Shown here: positions 11,216-24,200 of the stretch, piece after piece
Layout of the letters: each line of letters begins with the position of its first letter
Position numbering within the stretch: the first letter of the stretch is position 1
Source of the DNA: Apoda limacodes
Taxonomy: Eukaryota; Arthropoda; Insecta; Lepidoptera; Limacodidae
Reading direction: 5' to 3'
DNA length: 64,000 nt
Assembly: GCA_946406115.1 (NCBI GenBank)
Contig: OX291543.1
Coordinates: 27,492,815 to 27,556,814, forward strand
The notes under the pieces: generated by a model
Told to the model about the DNA's origin: nothing
The model's input: the letters and a program-made list of their open reading frames with translations, nothing else
The model's database searches: none
Program-made: the position numbers and the translations under genes

Positions 11216-13295
11216 CATCACGGGTAGGAGCAGGCATTCTATATTCTTCGGAACTTGTTTGGAGTTGATCTGACCTTATAAGATAAGGTGTACTAATTGA
11301 GTTTATGTGTATTTGTACAAAACTCAAATGTATGGTCTTATTACCTAATATTAACTCCAAAAAAATACTATCCTAATGTTAGTGGCTAAATAGTTCTCCT
11401 AGTTGTAGTCAACTAAGTATTTTATTTTACGAAACCTACCCCACATCCATCCATCCATCAATAGTTTTAGTTGAGTATTTCATCTTTTGAAGGCGATGGG
11501 TGCCATTTTGTCCTCGCTAACAAGTTTTGCAGCAAAGTTAATGTAACAAGCAAGTAACAAGCGTGGCAGACGAGGGGTGGATGCAATTAAAAAGATAAAC
11601 GCAGGCAAGACCAGGCCAAGGCGACATTTGGGCGGCATGGAGAGTGCCGCCAGTTTGGGGTTCAGGGATGGTTAGTGGGTTACCAGGAGAAAGGCGGTAC
11701 TACTGGATTACTTTTAGGATAAGGATTAGTCGAGTTCGAGTCGAGTTTTTCTGTACAATTTAAATAGTAGTAATAGTAAATATATTACCAATATAAGACC
11801 AGAACAAAATATCAATGAAAATATATGTAACGTATAACATTTCACAACAAAAAAAAAAGTGGAAAATAGTTTTGTATTGGAAACAAATCCAATTCAATCC
11901 AATTTTTATCCAAGAAAATATAAACTTTAGTAAGCTTTTGAACAAATTTTTATGTTGTGACTATTGTGTTGTATCTTATGTACATATTTTGTTTTGAATA
12001 TTGTTTAGGAAATTGACAGCCTGCTGGCGTTCAAGATTGCACTTCACTGCTACACACTCCACGGCCGATCTTAATAGATACATATACGAGTACATACTCC
12101 TTGATCTATACCAGATACATGATTTATACTTAAACAGTAGACATATTGGAGTACATTAAACTAAAATTAAAAGAAACCAAAAAGCTTTTACGAAGACGAT
12201 TAATTGGCTAAGAGGAACAATAATCCAGGATGATTGAGCAAATGGGGTATAAATACAAAACACAAGAAAACATAAGTAGTTTATTTTTTGTAGTTTGAAT
12301 AGCTTAACAAAATAATCAGTGGCCCCCTTAATAGATCTGCAATGAAAAAATAGAAAAAAACTGCTAGCTGTATATGTAACTGGTAGGTTTCGCATTTTTC
12401 AAACAAGCTCGTGAGAATGTAGTGACAATTACGTGTAAAAAAGGTATCTAGTAGCTCCATTTTACTAGAGGGGAGCGCATATTAAGGCGGGCGAGCGCTA
12501 AGGCGTTTACTGAAGATATCTGATTACATCTAATTATCGAGCGAGCGGCAGCCAAGCGCTTAGCGCCTTCGCTCTTTTGAGACGTCATCTTGATTACGCT
12601 CTTTGTTTGCTAAAATCTTGTCATTTTCACTGCCCTCAATTTTAGAAGATATTGAAATGCAATCGTTGTCATTAGAAACTTTTATATCAAAATAATTTTT
12701 TAAGAGTTCCGTAGCCAAATGGCATACACGAAGCTCTTAAAGTTACGCCATGTCCGTCTGTACGTTTCAGGGTAAATTTTATATTACTAGTATACAAGTA
12801 GGTATGGTACATTACATAATTTCACTGTCGAGTAAGTACCTATTATATACATTATTTATTATTATTATTTATATATAATCATCTAAAAATAAATGCCGCA
12901 AATATTTGTCGTTTCGGCATTTTTAAAAAAACTAGCCAAGTTCGAGTCCGACTCGCGCACCGATAATTGATAACTTTATTGATTTCTAATATTTACAAAG
13001 ATAATCAAATACATTTAAATTAATTAGGTATATCATAAAAATAAATTATAAGTAATTAACACTGAACATATGGTATTCCCTGATTCCCTATTTAGGAAGT
13101 TCCTGTGTTTCAGGAATCAGTGTCTTCCTCAGTAATGTTGACAAATATTAAGATATTTAATACACTTTAAAAATTAGTAGTAAAGATCTGAGTAGTTCAG
13201 TCGTCCAGCTCATTTGACGGAGCTAGTAGGAATTTTTCGGCTGTTCTGCCAACTGAACTATAACAAATAAGTTTTTAAGTTACAATTTATTTAAA
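11216..13295. other. Non-coding stretch
   Basis: No gene seen. It holds an imperfect inverted repeat of gagcgctaaggcg type (about 12491-12505 against 12555-12574) and a fragment of a dispersed repeat around gagtccgactcgcgcaccg near 12945-12965, also present at 33145, 34100 and 39990. Confidence 0.45.
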
Positions 13296-13680
<385 letters not shown>

Positions 13681-13974
13681 GCAATTTTATATTAAGATTT
13701 TTATTTATTTTGTTATAAAGAAATGGTCCGAGAAAAATTGGCATTGAGTGTTGCTTTAGGGTTCCATATAAAATGAAAAGTTGCCGTACTGTCAGTATAC
13801 CACACGTTTTGGAAAGAAGCTCCGTAGGGAAAAGCATTGGGCGAAATGAAGAGACCTTCAATATAAGTCTTTGTGTTCTCGCGAGAGACAACAATGAACT
13901 TTTTGGAGCGCCCCCCCCCCCCCCAGGACGTTATACAGTAAGAAAGTACACTTTAAACAAGTGCAAAGTATACA

Positions 13975-14690
13975 TTTCTTAAAACTTGTGCCTTGGCTAC
14001 ATTCATAAGGCTTTTAAACACAAACATGATTTTACGAACTTTTGAGCATAGTAATTCTATATGAGCCTTAAAATTAATATTTTGGCCGAGAACAACACCT
14101 ATATATTTTACAGAAGGGCTTTTTTTACGATGGGACAGCAACTTGAACTTATTTTGTGACAGTCGGAACTATGCACTATGATGTGAAGGTCAGGAGGTGT
14201 TTGGTAGTTGTTTCGAATAGAGAAGGCTATTGAGTTTTTTCTACGTTTAATGTAAGCACATTTCGAGACAGCCATTTAGTAACTAAAAAACTAGTACCCT
14301 GTGGAACTCCAAATGTGATTGATAGATGAGAACTTGAGTATGTACTTATTTTAACACTTTGAGATCTGTTCGATAAGTAGTCTCTGAGTAAATTCAATCG
14401 CACCCCTCTGATACCCAATCTTTGTAGTTTATGTAGAAGAATTGGAATAGACACCGTGTCGAACTCTTTAGCGAAATCCAAAAAAATAGCTAGTAATTTT
14501 TTACTATTATGCAATTTCTCAACAACATGTTCCGTTAGTTCAAAAACAGCGGCCGTAGTTGATTTATTTTTCCTGAAGCCGAATTGACACTGTGATAAAA
14601 GTTTATATTCTTCAAAAAAATTTGTGGGTATTATATAACATAATATATCATTTATCAATAACTTATTAATTCGGTTGTTTTTATTGATTC
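13975..14690 (-). pseudogene. Jockey-clade non-LTR reverse transcriptase, internally deleted
   Basis: Minus-strand frame 14658-14227 encodes QFGFRKNKSTTAAVFELTEH, LAIFLDFAKEFDTVSIPILL (motif A region, with a Lys-Glu change at the usual AKAFD), GIRGVRLNLLRDYLSNRSQ and FGVPQG. It then jumps straight to VTKWLSRNVLTLNVEKT. The segment between, which normally carries the LGP..FLIYINDL block and the catalytic YADD, is missing (join near 14280-14295). After a stop the frame resumes at about 14141-13953 (SPSVKYIGVVLGQNINFKAH). It cannot be an active polymerase. There is a run of 14 C bases at 13911-13924 next to its 3' side. Confidence 0.85.
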
Positions 14691-15768
14691 TAATGAAATT
14701 AATATAAATTAATCAAATATAATAAATATTTTAAAGCTAAGTTATACCGATTAAAGATCAGTTATCAACCTAAATTGCAGGCAGATATTTTATTCTGTTT
14801 TTACGTAAAATTATTATGATTGTTAAATAGATTTAACAGATAGGTAAATGAAAGATGAATGGATTACTATTTGATATTAGTGCCTACCTATTTAAGCAAC
14901 GAATTAGACCCTAAAGTATTGAAACATTTTAAGTGGTTTAAAGCCAGGTAGTTATACAAAGTTATATAAATGTGGAACTTTGTGTTGATAATATTTGATA
15001 TTTGCGACTCATTATTACTTACTCTCTACCACCCAAGGGTTGAACAGCTTTATATAAAATTTAGCAGATCGGTACACTATATCCTTGTATAACATACAGT
15101 AAGTCTTATACACTGAGTTATTATGTAGGTAGGTATTAACGCTCTGATATAATTTATTCTATCAAAAGTCACCACGGAAGTAGGTTTCTATGCGGGTGAA
15201 ACCGCGGGGTGTAGCTAGTTAAAACAAGTTTATTTGTTTGTTTGTCGTTACTTTTGTATTGCAACGGAGCATCCAATTGGGCTGAGATTTGGCACAGGGA
15301 TAGTTGAAGAGAAGACAAAGGATAATTCTATTTCCATGTAAACGAAAGTATAGAATACTAACAATAACTACAGCCAATGATATAAAAATACAGTACCTTC
15401 ATATTTTTCGCAATCTGATCCGCTACTAATCTTAGCATATAGGTACCTCTAGGTTTTAACAACGAATGCAATAGGTAAGACAGAACGTGTGAAACAGAAG
15501 TAGATAGCTTTATTTAGTGAGTGACATGTCACTGAATCAAATTACGACAATTTTCATAATTTCGCTGCCTCCGTTTTTGCATGCTAGTACCTACGATATC
15601 TTTTTTTTAATATATACACTGTCACTTGCTACAGCTATAGCCCTTTTGTAATTAAACAGTTGCCCTAGAATCCCACGCCAATTTTCGATTTGAGGGCAGG
15701 TGAGGCAGCTGGTAAAAGCTGGTATTCTATATAATCTATATAGTATCTAGGTTATAAAATTTCTAGTA
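14691..15768. other. Non-coding stretch with a short repeat fragment
   Basis: No gene seen. At about 15180-15310 there is a fragment of the common element family (ggtgaaaccgcgg..., ttgtttgtttgtcgtt, gcatccaattgggctgagatttggcacaggga), also seen at 18785-18870 and, inverted, at 31025-31085. Confidence 0.5.
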
Positions 15769-15895
15769 TAGTGGAACAAACTTTTCTGATCCGCTGGTCA
15801 AAATCAAAACTAGAGTCGCCATAATGATGTGAACTAACAACGACACTAGCGACCATACACCCAAGGTCAGAAGGCCATAAAAGTTTGTTCCACTG
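15769..15895. mobile_element. 127-bp MITE with mariner-like ends and TA duplication
   Basis: Ends are (T/C)AGTGGAACAAACTTTT in inverted orientation, flanked by TA on both sides (15767-15768 and 15896-15897). This is the hallmark of Tc1/mariner-type cut-and-paste insertions. A diverged second copy lies at 45247-45365. Confidence 0.75.
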
Positions 15896-15897
15896 TA

Positions 15898-16666
15898 CCC
15901 ACTCGTATTTCTTAACTAAACTGTATGTCGGAACTATGCATGTAAACACATTATTGTAACCTCGTTTATTCATTTAATGGCAATGACCTTATGACCTTCC
16001 ATTTAATGGCCATAGGATAAATAAATTTTCATCTTAACTTTTATTTAGTTTATTATTTCTATGTAGAATATATTTTGACGGTTGATAGTTTCATTGACAA
16101 ATATGTCCTGATCGGTCAAAAGTTACGTAAATTTTCAAAAAAAATTTAATATCTCAGGCAAAATTTCAGTAAAATTAGTCAAAGTGGCACGTAAAGACGC
16201 ACGATATCAGATATGGGAAGTAACGTGTTTAAAGGAAGGTCAAAAAACGTTTTTGAAAAATTTAAACACCAAAGGATGTATGTTGAACATAATATGTTAT
16301 ATATACTTATATTGCTGATGATAGACTGCAGAGAACATCTAGACAACATGTGAATATAGATACATAATAAAGAATTGATATCGGCTTACATAAGTTGAAA
16401 AAATTACTATTAAGGAAATAAAAAAAACCCTATTTTATCCTAAAACTAACATTTATTATTACAATTAAATTCTAACAGACTACGTCTGTAATTGTATTGC
16501 AACTTATCATTTTTGTGCCGAATGTTGATTTCTAAGTTAAACAGATTTGGACGTGACAGACAGCAAGACGGATATAATGAATCCATAAGTGTTTTTCAAT
16601 TAAGGATCGGAACATTAAAATGACAGAAATTAACCTAGGGAAAGTAAAATTATATATTGTGTATTA
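15898..16666. other. Non-coding stretch upstream of gene B
   Basis: No exon could be recognised here. The missing first exon(s) of gene B (signal peptide and start of the propeptide) should lie somewhere upstream of 17353 on the plus strand, but no frame with a convincing signal peptide was found. Confidence 0.4.
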
Positions 16667-17094
16667 AGGGTGCTAAAGAGAAAATTAATAACGAGAGGCT
16701 ATTTAGCATTTTTTGACTCGAGTTTGTAATCGGAGATTTGCTACTGCCCGAGTTACACACAATGTTTTTAATCACATTTGCGAGTAAATAAATAAAATAT
16801 AAGATAAATAAATAGATTCACCAAAACACAATTGAAATGGCGGTAATAGTAGTAGAGAAACCAACGCCACCGCCAGATATCTAGAGATTTATTTTTTAAT
16901 CAAAAAGTTTTGGCTTACGTTAAAACTTGTAATTTATCGCTTATAGTGTACGCGTAGTTTATTATCTCAACAGACAGTTTTATACATACTTGATAAAATA
17001 GGATCGTCATTACCGCCCGTGAGTTCTATAAACTCGCGTCTTGCTTTAAACTAAAATTTACCAGGAAGAAGCTCGTGGTAGTAATTAAGATCTA
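16667..17094. repeat. Direct repeat, copy 1, flanking gene B exon 1
   Basis: Similar over its length to 17608-18042: shared gctaaagagaaa.., acgagaggctattta, tttgcgagtaaataaataaa, aacgccaccgc.agatatctaga, gttaaaacttgtaa and ccgtgg..gta blocks. It is moderately diverged, so probably two insertions of one element or an old duplication. Confidence 0.75.
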
Positions 17095-17353
17095 AGCATC
17101 CGGTTTTTCTGCACGTAATGACACTTTCTACAAGTAAGTGTGATACAAAATAATTTTCTAGCACCCCAGTAATTTCGTTAAATGTCAGTTATTCGTATTT
17201 GCTGAATAAAAAAATAACTAATCGTATTCATAAAAGTCGTATCTATTCGCATACATCACTAATTCTTATTTCCATCTACACTAGAAAATATGAGAAAGTT
17301 AAACTGTTCGTAATTTCTAGCTATAAAGATTTACAAAGAATATACTAGTACAG

Positions 17354-17530
17354 TGAATGTGATAGTGGAGGCTACACGCGTGATGATGGTTGAGAAGATG
17401 TTACGGGAGAGGCAGATACCGTTCCAAGTGACTGTCCACCGAGCACCCGATGAGCAGGTGATCATGCCTACTAAAATTGGATTGGACAAGTCTACTGTCG
17501 CTCTTCTTAACAGTCCAAAACAGTCACATG
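17354..17530 (+). CDS. Gene B exon 1 (first found): propeptide segment
   Basis: The acceptor is ctagtacag and the donor CATG|gtatgt. It enters and leaves in phase 1. It encodes VNVIVEATRVMMVEKMLRER then QIPFQVTVHRAPDEQ, the typical last strand-helix-strand of the M14 activation peptide (a V.V.V...ML.E..I.F.V pattern), and the linker LLNSPKQSH to the enzyme. The GTG at 17353 is not a start; an upstream exon must supply the first codon base. Confidence 0.8.
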
Positions 17531-18172
17531 GTATGTAATTTCCTTACAAGTGAAGATACTGAAAGTCTCCTAAATATGTCAGTAATTAAATAGTTCATTG
17601 GGTACAAGGGAGGTAAAGAGAAATTTACGAACGAGAGGCTATTTAGAAGCCTAAGGCCAAAGCCTTTTATAATTCAAGTTTGGAATTTTCTGTACCGCAC
17701 GTGTTTACACATATGTTTTCATTACATTTACGAGTAAATAAATAAAAAAATAAGGTGAAAAAATGTCGGGAACAGAATTATATACAACGCCACCGCTAGA
17801 TATCTAGAGATGTTTTAATTAAAATGTTCTGGCTGAAGTTAAAACTTGTAACTGCTCGCATAGCACGTAGTTTATCTTGAACTACAGATGGCGCTTGCAT
17901 ACTTATTTGATAGAATAGACAGTACGTAGAGCGCGCGCGGTGCTTCATATGTTATTATCGCACGTGGGTGCTATGAACGCCCGCTTTGCCTTGAGGAAAG
18001 TAAAATTTACAAAGAAAAAGCCCGTGGGAGGACTAAGGTCTTACTACGAGTTGATGATGAAAAAACATTTTTACATTTGTTCACCCTATATATCACTAAT
18101 ATTTTACTGTATTATTGTGTCATCCATACTAATATTATAAATGCGAAAATACCTCTGTCTGTCTGTCTATCA

Positions 18173-18234
<62 letters not shown>

Positions 18235-21200
18235 TCTTCACGCTTAAATCGCTGAACCGATTTAGATGAAATTTGGTATGGAGATAGTTTGAGTCACGGG
18301 GAAGGACGTAGGATTTTATCCCGAAAAATTCAAGACTTTTAAAACTGGCATTTAAGCCATTTAAATAAAATGTGTGTCGATTTCAGACAACATAATCGAT
18401 TGGCAGGACTTTTACCCTTTGAATAAAATATACGAATTCATGGAAAGTTTGGAGAAACAGCACCCATCAATATGTACAGTGGTTTCAATTGGACAAACTG
18501 CGGAAGGAAGACAAATTAAGGTATGTATGCTTATTCAGAACCTTGATATTTTGAGGCATTAAAAAGCATACAACGGACGTTTTTTACTTCTCAAGTGCCA
18601 TACTCAGTGTGTTGGGCGTCGGCAATCATTATGGCATTTAGTTGGTCTTAGCCATTCTAGGGTGGCTGTTTCTTTAATTTCGTTTTATTTTTTAATTTTT
18701 TCAATCCATTTGGTTCATGATCTACCTTTACTTTTACTTATCTTTCCTTTAATCTTGTCCCCTGTTACTCGCACTAATATTATAAATGCAAAAGTGAGTT
18801 TATTTGTTTGTCCTTCCTTCATGTCGCAACGTAGCATCCAATTGAGCTGAAATTTGACACAGGATAATAAGAGACAAAGAGAAGCATAGACTTTCTATCA
18901 CAAAAATCTATATTTTAATAATCATAATTAGAAACATACAAAATAATGATAGAAAAAGAATTATAAAAGGGATGTATATATTTACTATTAGGGGGATAAT
19001 GCATGATTCTAATATGCGAAGTTTCTACTTGAGTATTTACTCATATTTAATCATACCTCCTAAACAAGAGATACTCAAAGGAGTGCAGTTATCAGTAGAC
19101 AGGATGTAGATTATTTGGTAAGATTATGGAAAACATATTCTTTATTTAGTCTGATAGCGAAGTTTCTATTATATATCTCCTGTCTATGTGCTAACACCGC
19201 TGTGCACATTTATCTAGGGCGTGAGGCAAGTGATGCCGTAAAAACATGTATTAACTAACAATGCTCTAATTTAAGGTCTCAGTGGACGTTAATTCGAATT
19301 GACGAAACGAGATTGACTATTAAAGTTTAATTAATGAAACGACTACATATTAAACTATTGCATTTCATTAATAATATTTTATTTCCAGCTATTAAAAATA
19401 TCAAACAGTGATGCCAGAAACACTGGAGTATGGATAGATGGATGTATACATGCCAGGGAGTGGATTGGTGTGTGTGTGGCTACATTCATAGCCCAATACG
19501 TAGCCAGAAATTTTGAAAACCTTCCTCAGCATTTAACTAACAAAGACTGGTAAATACTTATAGTTCATTTGCTTATGTTTTCGGTGCCTCTTATGGCCTT
19601 TATTGCAGCAATGCAGGATAAAAGATACTTCTGAACCCGATCCAGTGTTTCCAAGGGAATTATTTTTACTCTTGTGGAATTAATAATATTAATATTTTGT
19701 GGAATCTTGGGTTATCTTGGGCAACAGTGAGTCGATTTTTGACACAGAGTTAGCAAGAGTCATGTTCACCCGTTTGTATTACCTTATGATTCTTCTTTCT
19801 TCATAATATGTCTTTCATAGCAATTTTGAGTAAATTTTACTGAGTAATTCCCTTCTAATGTGAACTGCTAAGGTACAAATTTCGAGGTAGCTGCCATATT
19901 TGCATAGAATTGAGGTAATAATTATTTTTTGCGTACCTTAGTGGGTGGGATGTGGTTAGTATGTCTTTTAAACACATAAAAGGTTCTTACGGACTTCTTA
20001 TCAAGTTTTTGTAAGTTATTAGCTTCCAAAGTCGTTAATTTTGTGTTTCTTTTCTCCAAATGTTCAAAAAATATTGCAATATTAAATAATATTTGCAAGC
20101 GGCTCCTATTTAGTTATCGGCGTGGGATTCTTACAGCAACACTTTGATTATATTAAAGAAAATTGCTATAGCAAACTATAGCTGTGGATATAGCTTGCAA
20201 ATTCCAGTGGAATTCCGTTACAGTTATTCCCGCGGTCTTCGGTCTACTTTTGAATTTTCCGGGATAAAAAACAACCTATGTGCTTCTCCGTCTCTTCGCC
20301 TATCTATGCTCTGTTGCGGCGTGATTGAGTTACCAACTTTCACATTTATAAAATTAGTAGCTAACTACAATACAAATGACAGTACTGGAGACGCTTTTTT
20401 ACATGGGTCGTGCAAGCATCCCTCGTTCCGTTGTGGAGACAAAACACGGAGACCACTCTGTTCAAGGTCTCTGACTGGGTGATGCGAGAAAACGACTGCG
20501 CGGTGAGCAACCGTTAGGTGAATACGAGACTGCGATTTGCGTAGATGACCTTGAAACCCCAAGATCCGAGGTTCGAACTGTAACAATCTACTAAATAGAT
20601 ACTAGCCAATTTGCTATATTCTTGGATGGATTATTTCCTTAACAAGCTAAAACTATAGGGGGAACACAAAAACAGTGGTAGTAAACGAATGAAGAGACTA
20701 CTTTCTTAGTGAGTTTTTAGGCATTTTCTTCCAGTGGCGAACCCTGACGGCTACCATCACTCTTACACTGTCGACCGCTTATGGCGGAAGAACAGAGCAC
20801 GGGTTGGAAAGACCATTGTTGGAGTAGACCTTAATAGAAATTTTGGGTAAGTGCTATTCTATCTCTATCTATTGATTTGTTGTGAGTCGTTTGATCTATG
20901 AACCTGACAATGCCATAGCTTCATCTAATGCCAGGAAGTCTTTACCCTGACATTTGGTATATTGCGAGTCGTTTTATTATTATTATACTCTTTATTTATT
21001 TCTATTCTTAAGTTAGGTTTCTTATATAATGAATATAAAAGTAAAATAAAAATATAAAAAATACAAAATTTAAACACATTATAAAAAAAAATCTAACCTA
21101 GGGTTCCCCCGCTTCGCTATAAGACCGTTCGCAGAAACGACTATCGGGACAATAATCATCGAATCAACATCCCATATGGCGGTTACCTCGTGTGCCACGT

Positions 21201-24200
21201 CAAGGTATTTGCTGGCTTTGTCCTTCTCGGCCTTGCGAGAGATGTCGACGAGCACTGCCTGGCGCTTCGATCGATCTATCAACACGATATCAGGCTTATT
21301 AGCTACAATAGTCCTATCCGTGATGACAGATCGATTCCAATAGAGCATGGCACGACCATGTTTGAGAACTGGCGCAGCTGTATACTTATAGTACGGCACT
21401 TCGAAATCCACAAGACGGTATAAAAGAGCAAGCCGATGGTGGATAATTCTGGCTACTAGGTTATTATTATTATTATTATACTAGTACCTATGTAACTTTA
21501 CATATATATATTATTAATTTTTGATACACTGTATGTTTTATGTATATTTATGTGTGTCTTTGTGTATGTATTTATATATATACTAGTTATTGCCAACGGA
21601 TCCGCCCGCGCTGGATTGGCGTAGGATTACTACGACCACTTCCGAATCATAGTAATAAAGTTGCAATAGCAAGCTGTGGCTACAGTTCATGCACGTGGAA
21701 TTCGGTAATTATATTTACGGAATAGAAAAATGTCTAGCCTACGTCCTTCTCTTTCTTTTCAATTGTGAAGTGATGCAGTGACAAACGAACGAACTCACCA
21801 CCGCATTTATAATATACTAGCTTTTGCCTGCGGTTCCAACCGCCCTAAATTCGGTCATCTGCAACTTATGGAAAAAAAATCGACTAATACTTAACGTTTT
21901 CAAGTAGCCTATGTCCTTCCCCGGAACAACTATTTCCATTTTCCATGGCAAATTTTATCTTGATCGGTACAGCGGCTTGAGCGTGAAGAAAGAGTTTCTT
22001 TCACATTTATAATATTTATTTTATACATGGCTAGTGTGGATATTGTAAATGTATGTAGGTATATGTATAGATATGATTGTCCAAGAATATAATTATGATG
22101 GTACTAATCCCACTAGTACTATTAAATATCGGAGTACTCTTAAATATCTGAATTATTTCACACGATTAACGATATTTGACGCTTTACACTGTGCGCCCTC
22201 TATGCTACATAAAACTAAGAATAATAATTGATATGTGTTTGATTTGGTTTTTAGGAGCTTACTAACAAATTTATGTAACTAAGTGTTTCAATACAGATTG
22301 TTTACTTGTTAGTTGATTAACAAAGTATTGTATTATTACTTAAAATAAAACTTCTTGCCAGCTCTTTAAGCCACAAATTAACGTTGTTTACATTGTATTG
22401 ACGATTCTAAAGTGTTCTCAGAAACCTATTTGAATAAATATTGTTTGATTTGGTTTAATATGGGGTATATCTATGAATCTGGCCAGTCATTGCTATAGCT
22501 GCTATTAGAAAACCTTATTTCAGAGGGCGATATAGGCCAGTAAGTTAATTTCTGTAATTCTAACGTTGTGTTTGTTAATGCACTATAAATCATTAGATAA
22601 TTTCATATACATTGCTATGAGATATGTATGTTATATACTTCTTAAATAATTTATACCGTAATGACGCCTTGAAACTTTTAATTTTTAGTATAGGAATTTA
22701 ACGTTATTACCGTTTCGTAGTCACATTTATTGACTTTTTGCTACAACTTAGAGTCAATGCACTACATAGCAAGCTATTCTTATTATTTAACCAACTTTCA
22801 TTAGAAACAAATGCAAATCACGCTTTGAAAATTTGCACAAGTGTTAAAACAATGGTCTCTTCCAGATTTTTTATTGCATTAAATACAATAAATAAAAATC
22901 ATTCAGTAAGGTAATGCACTAGACTAAAGCCAGTTTTATAACATATTTTTTTTTCAATCCTTTAGATGCTATAGTTTAGCCACAAAATTTGCACAAAAAC
23001 GGCGTATTTTCGCGGTCTAGCCTATACCGCAGCCTTCATTGCCCTTTCCAGCAGAAATTAAACATACTAAAACAAAATATTATGTAATCAGAAACTAACT
23101 TACTTATAACCCAGAAAAAAAACTTTTATATATATAATACTACTGTACGTATCTATGTCACTGTACTCCTCCTAAACGGCTGGACCTGGCTGGTTTGGGT
23201 GCGCCCTGGATGGTTTAGATTCACAAATTAGCCCGGCAAATAGCGCTGTAGTCGGTATCATGCAGGACAACGTCTGCCCCGTGAGCTAGTATATTATGTA
23301 TATCAGTTCCAAAAATATTTTGAGAAATGTGATCAAAACTCCACTATGATCGATGGAGGTCAGTTTGTGAAACTCACTCATTTATGAAAATTTATAAGGC
23401 AATTAAAAATTGAAAATAACAAATTATTTTTTCCCAACTTTTTCCCTTCAACAAATTAAATTAATGCAAACAGTATGTTATAATTTGTCTAAAGATAATC
23501 TATGGGTAAATAACTTGTAATTACAAAATAATTGCTGATTACTGGTAACGGCTAAGGATTACAAAAATCCTCACGGAGCAATATGTTTTTTTACTATTTT
23601 ACTTTTTCTATGTACTGAAATCTACTCAATTTTATCATAAGCCAACTTATTATATCCTTTATTCTATTTACAGATTTGCTTGGGCTAAAAATGGATCGGA
23701 TTCGATTTCCAGAGATCCAACCCATATGAATTACCGTGGTAACTCCCCATTTTCTGAACCAGAAGCCGCAGCGATTAAGGTGTTGTTTTTAAATGTTACT
23801 TTAAATTTTTTGATCCTTTTTTTATCTTATTTTACTGAATTAAAGACTTTGTGATATTTTTAGGATATTATTTTGTATTCAAGCACGCCGTTCAAGATAT
23901 TTTTAACACTGCACTCTTTCAGTGAAGTAATATGCTTTCCATGGTGCTATACGAATGATCCTTGCCCAGATTACGTTGCATTGCTTGAAGGTGCCACAGT
24001 GATGGCCAAGGTAAGTTTTCTTTATTTTAATTTTTAAATTCTCTTTGAGATCTCATCTCCTATAGTTACTATAATGAAACCTGAAATACTGTATACTATA
24101 ATGAAAATGTGTTCCGGAAGAGAACCAAAGTTACCGAAATAGCTCGCAGAATTAGCAAGTTGAGTTGGCAGTGGGCTGGCCACAACTGTTGGAGGACCGG

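Noticed and set aside
17353..17538. GTG at 17353 or an internal ATG as the start of gene B, and stop at 17538 as its end
   Set aside because: The exon is bounded by ctagtacag and a gtatgt donor and continues in phase into exon 2; the propeptide lacks its first half and signal peptide, so translation must start upstream.
18155..18233. Regular repeat array considered as CRISPR-like
   Set aside because: It is a simple (GTCT)n microsatellite without spacers, in a eukaryotic genome.
20734..20846. Acceptor ttccag at 20733 for gene B exon 4
   Set aside because: It would drop the conserved W-x-F-L-P residues and break the phase; the tttttag at 20720 gives the 126-bp exon seen in the paralogs.
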